From assembly GCA_009774235.1 (NCBI GenBank), contig VSNJ01000034.1, forward strand, positions 1 through 30,605: a stretch of 30,605 nucleotides of DNA, read 5' to 3'. How positions within the stretch are numbered: the first letter of the stretch is position 1; every line of letters starts with the position of its first letter. Of this stretch, positions 8,884-14,155 are shown piece by piece. The position numbers and the translations under genes are program-made. The DNA is from Lachnospiraceae bacterium. GTDB lineage: Bacteria > Bacillota > Clostridia > Lachnospirales > Lachnospiraceae. The notes beneath the pieces were generated by a model, which did no database searches, was not told the origin of the DNA, and saw nothing but the letters and a program-made list of their open reading frames with translations.

Positions 8884-11034
8884 TTACTTGATTTTAACCT
8901 TTTTGGAAGAGCCACTGCCAGTATAAGTTTTATCTTTGTAATTTTTATATGCTTTTACAGTGAAGAAATAAGTTTTGCCTGTTTTTAATTTTTTAGCAGT
9001 ATAACTGGTATTTTTTGTAGCTTTAAGCTTTTTCCAGGAATCTTTCTTATTATTTTTATAATATACTGTGTATCCATCAGCGCCTTTTACTTTATCCCAT
9101 TTAATTACTGCTTTTTTATTTCCAGAAGTTACATGGAAGTTTACTTTTTTAGGTTTTGTAGCTGTATATACAGAAGTATAAGATTTACTTGTGTATTCTT
9201 TTCCATTCTGTATTATATATGCCTTAACAGCAAAACGGTAAGAAGAAGCAGCACTTAACTTTTTAATATTATATGAAACAGTACCTGCTTCAGTTGTTTC
9301 CATAGTATTCCATGTTTTTTTTGTATTGTTATACTGGTATACAATATATCCATTAACACCAGGTGCTTCGTCCCATGTTAACTTAATATTATTTGTACCT
9401 GTACTTGCTTTTATTCCAGTAACATCTGGAACAACAGGTTCTTTTGTTTCTGGTTCTGGTGTAGTTTCTGCTGGAGCCTGTGTAGGGACAACAGGTGCAG
9501 GTGTAACTACTGGAGTAACTGCTGGTGTTGGTGCAGGGGTAGCAGGTACAGGGGTAGCGGTAGCAGGCTCTGGAGTAGCAGGTACTGGGGTGGCAGGCTC
9601 TGGAGTAACTACTTCAGGTATGTAAGGATATGGTATAAATGGTTTAGGGTTTGTAGTTGCATCTGGTTTTGTAGTTGTACCTGGAACAGGTTCTTCATCT
9701 GGAACAGATGCCCCATTTATTGTAACTGTTCTGGTTATACTTACAGAATTATCTGATTTTAATGAAGCTGTTACTTTAGCATAACCAGATTTTCCTAATG
9801 TAATTGTACCATCTTCACTAACTGCTGATACAGCGGACCCAGTACATGTGAAATCAAAATTGGATGAAGGCAGTTTTGTTTTACTGTCATTAAATTCTTC
9901 ATTGAGGTTGTAGATATCCATTTTAACTTCTTTGTTTACATCTGTAGAAGGGAAATCCTGTTTTACTTCTGTAAAGAGATGCAGTTTTTCTTTCTGTATA
10001 GAAATTTTACGGGTTACTTGCTTTTCACCTGAAACAGAAGGTTCTGTAGCTGTACCATTATCAAAAAACTGTACCCAGTTATAAATACCTTCACTATTTA
10101 TAAAACATCCAATTCCAATACTTGTTACTTCCGCATCCATAATATTTGCATAATGGCCTGGTGAGTTAATCCATCCGTTCATTACTTTATCTGGAGTGTT
10201 ATAACCTATAGCTATATTTTCGGAACGGCGTGTTGCAGCATGTGAAGAAGCAGTAAAACAGTCACTTCCATCTGGCCTGGTGTGGCTGTAGTACAGTGAA
10301 AGTTCTGCTGCACGCTGCATAGCAGTTTCTAACAGGCTTTCATCAAATTTAAGTGGTGCAACACCTTTTTCAGCACGTGTCTGGTTTACAAGAGCCAGTA
10401 CATCATTAGCAAAATCATAATTCTCTGTGCCATCTACTGTTACACTGGCAGCAGAACCTGTTACATCTCCAGGTGTATCATCAGAGCTGTTTCCGTTAAT
10501 TATGTTAATAATAGTGCTTGCAGTCTGGTATCCTGATAAGATATCAATTACCTGGTTGTTGCCATCAATTATTACAATAGTTGGCAGTGCCATCAAATTC
10601 CTGGCCATTACTAAATCAAGATAACTATTCCATGCTTTGCTAATTTGTGAAATAGGGTTGTCATCATAACAGAAAATCATCTGGCTGCATCCATAATTCT
10701 GTTTAAAAGTTTTGATTTCTTCTAAATTTTTTCCACTAAGGTCTCCAAATATAACACGGACCTTGCCACTGCCTATCCAGCTGCTGGAAGCTATATCTTT
10801 TAGAGTACCCTGTGTATTGCCACATGTTGTATTTCCAAGGATAATTACTGTTGGTTGTCCCTTGGTAACTGTTGTGGACACCTCATTTCCATCAGTTGAT
10901 GTAAAAGTATAAGCTGGGTTTTCTCCAAGAGAAGCAGCCATTGCTTTTATAACAGAAACAGTTCCAGAGAATGGTAATATAACCAATGACAAAATTAACA
11001 ATAGTGACATTAAACGATAAGAACGTTTTTTCAT
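8884..11034 (-). CDS. secreted thioredoxin-fold / CAP-domain / FN3 repeat protein
   Basis: 716 residues. A signal peptide (about 1-34, positively charged start, hydrophobic core, AMA-A cut site) is followed by a thioredoxin-like domain (about 38-178) with TTCGNT at 69-74 and a cis-proline LPTIVIID (150-157); only one cysteine remains at the redox site. A CAP/SCP domain (about 206-325) shows SHTRPDG, SENIA and SPGHYANIM. A beta-rich, bacterial Ig-like region (about 337-441), a Pro/Thr/Ala-rich linker (443-535) and two fibronectin type III domains (about 538-627 and 629-716, very lysine-rich) follow. No LPXTG anchor is seen, so it is probably secreted and may bind the wall by charge. The start is supported by AAGGAGGG 9 bases upstream. 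The function of extracellular CAP proteins in Clostridia is mostly unknown. It is monocistronic as far as can be seen. Confidence 0.88.
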   Translation of the reverse strand: MKKRSYRLMSLLLILSLVILPFSGTVSVIKAMAASLGENPAYTFTSTDGNEVSTTVTKGQPTVIILGNTTCGNTQGTLKDIASSSWIGSGKVRVIFGDLSGKNLEEIKTFKQNYGCSQMIFCYDDNPISQISKAWNSYLDLVMARNLMALPTIVIIDGNNQVIDILSGYQTASTIINIINGNSSDDTPGDVTGSAASVTVDGTENYDFANDVLALVNQTRAEKGVAPLKFDESLLETAMQRAAELSLYYSHTRPDGSDCFTASSHAATRRSENIAIGYNTPDKVMNGWINSPGHYANIMDAEVTSIGIGCFINSEGIYNWVQFFDNGTATEPSVSGEKQVTRKISIQKEKLHLFTEVKQDFPSTDVNKEVKMDIYNLNEEFNDSKTKLPSSNFDFTCTGSAVSAVSEDGTITLGKSGYAKVTASLKSDNSVSITRTVTINGASVPDEEPVPGTTTKPDATTNPKPFIPYPYIPEVVTPEPATPVPATPEPATATPVPATPAPTPAVTPVVTPAPVVPTQAPAETTPEPETKEPVVPDVTGIKASTGTNNIKLTWDEAPGVNGYIVYQYNNTKKTWNTMETTEAGTVSYNIKKLSAASSYRFAVKAYIIQNGKEYTSKSYTSVYTATKPKKVNFHVTSGNKKAVIKWDKVKGADGYTVYYKNNKKDSWKKLKATKNTSYTAKKLKTGKTYFFTVKAYKNYKDKTYTGSGSSKKVKIK

Positions 11035-11141
11035 TAATAATCCCTCCTTAATTTTAAAATATTTGTATATACTAAATTCTTATTAATTCCCTCCCTTCTA
11101 AAATTATACTACTACAACAAAATTATAACGTCAATATGCCT

Positions 11142-11411
11142 GTCTTTTGAGTTTCCCCATTTTTCAAATTACACAAAGACTATATTACTCTGGCAAGTTC
11201 CAAATGTTTTACCATAAAGCAGCTGTATGGGGACGCTGGTGCTTAAGCCCCGTATTAAATGTTTCTGTGAAACATTTGTTTCGCAGAAACATTGGGGCTT
11301 TATGCACCACTGCGTATCCCATCCAAGCGCGAGCGTGCTGCTGGTGGTAAAATTTTGGAATTGCCAGAGGCAAAATACTTATGTATTAAAAAAATGGGGA
11401 AATTCAAAGCC
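11142..11411. repeat. R1: about 270-base long imperfect hairpin, member of a dispersed repeat family
   Basis: The outer arms start at 11146-11159 and 11395-11408 (13 of 14 pair), continue through CTCTGGCAA...TTCC segments on both sides and close on a 14-base inner stem (11258-11271 / 11280-11293, loop 11272-11279). The right arm, read in reverse, matches R3 at 51 of 58 bases. The left arm matches R2 at 34 of 37. The apparent open frames here are by-products of the repeat. Confidence 0.75.
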
Positions 11412-11452
11412 TGTCTGGATGAAACTGGTATAAGTGCGCACCTTTTTTTAAA

Positions 11453-11480
11453 TTACAAGTATAGCAGGAAGTTATATAAT
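11453..11480 (+). promoter_or_regulatory. promoter of tRNA-like RNA unit C/D
   Basis: TTACAA (11453-11458), 16-base spacer, TATAAT (11475-11480). The initiation region aligns base for base with the one in front of RNA B on the other strand (TATATAAT...CAGGC against TATATATT...CAGGC). Confidence 0.6.
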
Positions 11481-11484
11481 ACTA

Positions 11485-11514
11485 GCAGGCAGAAAGGGAA
11501 ACCTGGAAGCTTGT
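11485..11514 (+). ncRNA. 5' GAAA-tetraloop hairpin of RNA unit C
   Basis: GCAGGC (11485-11490) pairs with GCTTGT (11509-11514) and an inner AGG-GAAA-CCT stem-loop lies at 11495-11504. The same element, with different paired bases, precedes RNA B (13846-13878). Confidence 0.5.
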
Positions 11515-11515
11515 G

Positions 11516-11611
11516 CCTTGCTGTAGAAGAGATGTGGTTTGGCAAAACCACTTCCAGCAACAGAAAATTAGAAAATTGGTATTTGCAGGTTCGAATCCTG
11601 TCTCAGCATGG
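11516..11611 (+). ncRNA. tRNA-like RNA C (diverged, lacks D arm)
   Basis: The acceptor-like stem CC-T-TGCTG(T)AG (11516-11526, one bulged T) pairs with CTCAGCA-T-GG (11602-11611). The T arm is canonical: GCAGG (11585-11589), TTCGAAT loop, CCTGT (11597-11601). In the middle is the hairpin GTGGTTT-GGCA-AAACCAC (11534-11551) followed by TTCCAGCAA (11552-11560). The D arm and the left strand of the long helix seen in RNA B are missing, suggesting a deleted or minimal copy. There is no anticodon loop and no encoded CCA. The bulged acceptor resembles that of RNA B. Best explained as a Y-RNA-like tRNA mimic or its relic. Confidence 0.55.
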
Positions 11612-11648
11612 TATATAAGAACCGCCAGATATTTATGATACGTTAGAA

Positions 11649-11676
11649 GCAGTTTGCAAAAACTGCATACAGCAGA
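11649..11676 (+). ncRNA. hairpin module D, relic of a second tRNA-like RNA
   Basis: GCAGTTT-GCAA-AAACTGC (11649-11666) followed by ATACAGCAGA. It is the fourth copy of the GNNA hairpin plus ACAGCA tail and sits after RNA C as RNA A sits after RNA B. No T arm can be seen, so this copy is probably decayed. Confidence 0.4.
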
Positions 11677-11708
11677 AAATGTTAAAGGACAACGGCTACT
11701 TGTTTTTT

Positions 11709-11769
11709 ATACACAGGCGTGGTACAGATATACAAATTTGCATTATCTGTATGTAGTATGTCTGTGTAT
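11709..11769. repeat. nested two-stage hairpin
   Basis: Outer perfect 8-base arms (11709-11716 / 11762-11769) enclose inner perfect 8-base arms TACAGATA / TATCTGTA (11723-11730 / 11744-11751). It may be the 3' structure of the C/D transcript. No match to a named RNA that I recognise. Confidence 0.45.
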
Positions 11770-11853
11770 GCGTGTCTGGATATCTGGCAGTGTTCTTTTT
11801 GTTTGTTATAGTATAAATAAAAAGAGTATTATAATATTACTTTAAATAGAAAA

Positions 11854-11951
11854 AGGCTGCCGCATTAAGAAAATACTATACAAGATATAGAAAATTTTAT
11901 TTTATCAAAATACTATATCTTGTATTTTTCTTTCTTATTGCGGCAGTGCCT
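11854..11951. repeat. 98-base imperfect inverted repeat
   Basis: The arms begin AGGCTGCCGC and end GCGGCAGTGCCT and stay largely complementary into CAAGATATAG / CTATATCTTG around an AT-rich centre. It lies between RNA unit C/D and the terminator of the vWA gene, where convergent transcripts would meet, so it may be a bidirectional terminator or a small repeat. Confidence 0.5.
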
Positions 11952-11957
11952 TTATTT

Positions 11958-11993
11958 AACAGGAATTACTGTAACCTTAAAGTAATTCCTGTT
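11958..11993 (-). terminator. terminator hairpin of the vWA/TROVE-like gene
   Basis: Perfect 13-base arms (11958-11970 / 11981-11993) lie 11 bases after the stop codon. The following T-tract is weak (TTAAATAAA on the minus strand). Confidence 0.6.
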
Positions 11994-12003
11994 GTATCCT
12001 CTT

Positions 12004-13518
12004 TTAAATTGTTACAGCAGCACCAACTGGTGCATATCTTTCACTGTCAAGTTGTTCTTTAAGACATTCATATGGGTCAAGGCTGCCACTGAGTACCATA
12101 TTGCATACATTTACTGAAAATCCGCTTACAAGCCCTACACCAAGCTGGTTTTCACGGACAGGAATAACATTAGTCCTGCTGTTACAGTTCCAGAATACAA
12201 GTTTTGGCATCTTATAGCCATGTTTTGCAAAATCTGCTGCTATATTTTCAAATAAAGCCTGCATATTGCCACATGTAACAGCAGTATCAAATTCCATATC
12301 AGATATTACAAGTATTGTACCGGGAAGTTCTTCCTGTGCCAGATGGTTCTGTAGTGCAGTCTGTAATACCAGGCTGAATGTTGATTTGATGTTTGTGTTG
12401 CTGCAGTCATTATGTGAAAATGCCAGTTCAAGTTTTTCCCTTAACGACCTGCAATTATTTAAGTCTACATATTCTGGCTGGCTTGAAAATGTAATAAAAC
12501 GGTTATGGTATGCTCCTTCCAGGTGTCCAGCAAAATATATGCCAAGCGCATTGGATACATGGAGTGCTGTAATATTGCTGTTGCCAACAGGACAGAGCAT
12601 GCTTCCAGAACCATCAACAACACAAAGTACATTTTCTGCACCATTTATAGTGTTGTCAAGATTTTTCCAAAGTTCTTCAAGAGTGGCATCGTATTCCTTT
12701 AAATTTAGTCTCCAGCCATGCTGGCTTACATATGAAGCTACTATATCATGCGGCATAAGTACACCTGCATTTATCTTTGTCTGTCCTTTTGCAAGGCTTT
12801 CAAGATAGGCTTGCCTGCGTTCTTCATCATGTTTTATAAATGCAGAACGGAAACGGAGGTTAGCCTTGGATGGTACTCTTTCATATATGATTTCCTGCCA
12901 CCGCCCAGAACTTGCAAATACTTCTGTAACCTTAATGTATTCCCTTAATTCTGCAAGCATATGGCGGTATTCTTTTGCAGTAGTTCCGAGATAAGCAGCA
13001 ATCTTTTTTGCCATGTTTCTAGTATTTCCAGAAGATGCATTTATACTTGGCATCCATTTTGCACAAAGTGAAACTGGTTTTCCTTCAAGCATTGCATCCA
13101 TATCAGACTGCAGCTGGTTTTTATAAAGTTCCAGGACATTTTTCTCTAAAGGAGTACCGAAAAGGCATAATAAGTCATCAAAGCGTCCATATTCTGCGGT
13201 AAGCAGTACCAGCCTTTCCATCATTTCCTTTTCACCTGAAGCAAGATGGCGGAAAATTATGCGGAATGAACGCCTTTCGCCAAGCCCGCCACGTATATCC
13301 CTTAAGAAGAAAAGCCATTTAACGGCAAGCACTTTGTCTTCATAGTATGCTTTTGTAAATCTTTTTGTAATTTCTTCTTCACTTTCATTACGCATGGATG
13401 ATACAGCGAAATTCAGGTCAACAAGTGCTTTGCCTGTTGTGGCATAGCCATATGCCCCGTTTTCTGTAACAGCTTTACGTTCATTAAGTACATTTTTAAG
13501 ACTGTCCATAAAACCCAT
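12004..13518 (-). CDS. DUF2828 / TROVE-like vWA-domain protein (Ro60-like)
   Basis: 504 residues. The N-terminal helical part (about 20-290) has the DUF2828 hallmarks NGAYGYATTGKALVDLNF and FFLRDIRGGLGERRSFR (70-86). The C-terminal von Willebrand A domain has an intact metal-ion site: D302-x-S304-x-S306 in VVDGSGSM, then a Thr near 375 and D407 in VISDMEFD. Helical repeats plus vWA is the fold plan of Ro60/TROVE RNA-binding proteins, which bind Y RNAs and misfolded RNA. I place it in that superfamily by architecture, not by close sequence identity. The start has GGGGGA 5 bases upstream. Two tRNA-like RNAs (13589-13845) lie in the same direction just upstream with no terminator between, so they may share its transcript or be processed from it. 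The context strongly suggests an RNA partner. Confidence 0.8.
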   Translation of the reverse strand: MGFMDSLKNVLNERKAVTENGAYGYATTGKALVDLNFAVSSMRNESEEEITKRFTKAYYEDKVLAVKWLFFLRDIRGGLGERRSFRIIFRHLASGEKEMMERLVLLTAEYGRFDDLLCLFGTPLEKNVLELYKNQLQSDMDAMLEGKPVSLCAKWMPSINASSGNTRNMAKKIAAYLGTTAKEYRHMLAELREYIKVTEVFASSGRWQEIIYERVPSKANLRFRSAFIKHDEERRQAYLESLAKGQTKINAGVLMPHDIVASYVSQHGWRLNLKEYDATLEELWKNLDNTINGAENVLCVVDGSGSMLCPVGNSNITALHVSNALGIYFAGHLEGAYHNRFITFSSQPEYVDLNNCRSLREKLELAFSHNDCSNTNIKSTFSLVLQTALQNHLAQEELPGTILVISDMEFDTAVTCGNMQALFENIAADFAKHGYKMPKLVFWNCNSRTNVIPVRENQLGVGLVSGFSVNVCNMVLSGSLDPYECLKEQLDSERYAPVGAAVTI

Positions 13519-13588
13519 AACAATCCCCCATTTCTAAATCTTGCAAATTATGTAATATAATGTTTAGTTACTATGGTTAAATACAAAA

Positions 13589-13713
13589 TGGAAGGGGTGT
13601 GAATCGAACACACAAATACATATCCCTGTGGTTGAGATGGTTTGCTGTAAGTGGTTTTGTCAAACCACTTTAATCATCCAATATATGCGCCTTTACCATT
13701 TGGCCACCCTTCC
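13589..13713 (-). ncRNA. tRNA-like RNA A (Y-RNA-like)
   Basis: Read on the minus strand: acceptor GGAAGGG / CCCTTCC (perfect), TG, D arm GCC...GGC with G18G19-type TGG, CATAT / ATATG at the anticodon-stem position, a 5-base variable loop, and T arm GTGTG-TTCGATT-CACAC, all canonical in order and length. Instead of a 7-base loop the anticodon stem holds 59 bases. These form a second helix TTGGATG / CATC-T-CAA, then an apical hairpin AGTGGTTT-GACA-AAACCACT (plus 13650-13669), then TACAGCAA on the 3' side. No usable anticodon and no CCA. It matches the plan of bacterial YrlA RNAs (tRNA body plus extended helix) and lies 71 bases before the vWA/TROVE-like gene. A tRNA with a short intron is the alternative. 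Confidence 0.65.
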
Positions 13714-13718
13714 ATAAA

Positions 13719-13845
13719 CCCTGCTGGGATGGGAGTTGAACCCATGACCACCATCTGGATTATCATATAGTTATTGCTGTAAGGGACTTTTACAAGTCCC
13801 ATATATGAATTATGGAGCTCTACCATCTGAGCTACCACAGCAGGG
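13719..13845 (-). ncRNA. tRNA-like RNA B (Y-RNA-like)
   Basis: Read on the minus strand: extended acceptor CCCTGCTG-(T)-GG pairs with CC-CAGCAGGG, with a bulged T. Then TA, D arm GCTC-AGATGGTA-GAGC (A14, GG, A21 all present), CCAT / ATGG at the anticodon-stem position, variable TGGTC, and T arm ATGGG-TTCAACT-CCCAT. The anticodon region carries a second helix ATTCATATA / TATATG-AT-AAT, an apical hairpin GGGACTT-GTAA-AAGTCCC and TTACAGCAATAAC on the 3' side. Helix order and the position of the ACAGCAA tail are the same as in RNA A although the paired bases differ, which supports a selected structure. Five bases separate B from A. Probably an RNA ligand of the downstream vWA/TROVE-like protein. 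Confidence 0.65.
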
Positions 13846-13878
13846 TTACAGGCTTAAGGGTTTCCCCTGTGCCTGTAA
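13846..13878 (-). ncRNA. 5' GAAA-tetraloop hairpin of RNA unit B/A
   Basis: Perfect 8-base arms TTACAGGC / GCCTGTAA (plus 13846-13853 / 13871-13878) around an AGGG-GAAA-CCCT stem-loop. It directly abuts the acceptor stem of RNA B. No U-run follows, so it is not a normal terminator. Confidence 0.55.
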
Positions 13879-13880
13879 AT

Positions 13881-13914
13881 AATATATACCATTTTATGCC
13901 ATTAATCATTTCAA
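13881..13914 (-). promoter_or_regulatory. possible promoter of RNA B/A and the vWA gene
   Basis: On the minus strand TATATA/TATATT at plus 13881-13888 is preceded by TGG (extended -10). TTGAAA (plus 13909-13914) is 20 bases further, too far for a good -35. The position is supported mainly by alignment with the promoter of unit C. Confidence 0.4.
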
Positions 13915-13969
13915 AAAAGTTGCGCACAATATTTATCTGTTTTATCTGGTGTGTATGTATATTATATGA

Positions 13970-14025
13970 CATTTGGAATTTGCCAGAGTAATATAATCTT
14001 TGTGTGATTTAAATAATTGGGAGAA
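13970..14025 (-). repeat. R2: partial copy of repeat R
   Basis: Its reverse complement matches R1 11170-11206 at 34 of 37 bases, with weaker similarity beyond. It lies upstream of RNA unit B/A in the same relative orientation as R1 lies upstream of unit C/D. Confidence 0.7.
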
Positions 14026-14067
14026 TTAAATATATGATAGTATTGTTTTATAATTCATTAAAGATAA

Positions 14068-14096
14068 TTGAATAAATAATTCTTTTGTGTTAGGAT
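14068..14096 (+). promoter_or_regulatory. probable promoter of the MutS-like gene
   Basis: TTGAAT (14068-14073), 17-base spacer, TAGGAT (14091-14096). Moderate fit to sigma-A consensus. Confidence 0.4.
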
Positions 14097-14155
14097 TATA
14101 TAAGGAAAAATCCAGAAATAACTTATTTCCTAAGTAAAAAAGTATGGAGGCATCT

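Noticed and set aside
9400..9700. Tandem repeat or CRISPR-like array
   Set aside because: This is the coding region of the Pro/Thr/Ala linker in the secreted protein; the repeats are codon-level and irregular. I saw no CRISPR array anywhere in the window.
11147..11618. Overlapping open frames of 67-108 codons in the 11.1-11.6 kb region
   Set aside because: They run through the repeat R1 hairpin, the RNA C promoter and the T arm, have no ribosome binding sites and resemble translated tRNA/repeat sequence, not proteins.
13612..13690. Group I intron in the tRNA anticodon loop
   Set aside because: The inserted stretch is only about 50-60 bases, far below a group I core.
13589..13845. Ordinary tRNA genes with annotated amino-acid identity
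   Set aside because: The arms fit but there is no 7-base anticodon loop and no encoded CCA; assigning an amino acid would be a guess.
13846..13878. Terminator on the plus strand
   Set aside because: No plus-strand gene precedes it and no U-run follows; its counterpart before RNA C shows it belongs to the RNA unit.
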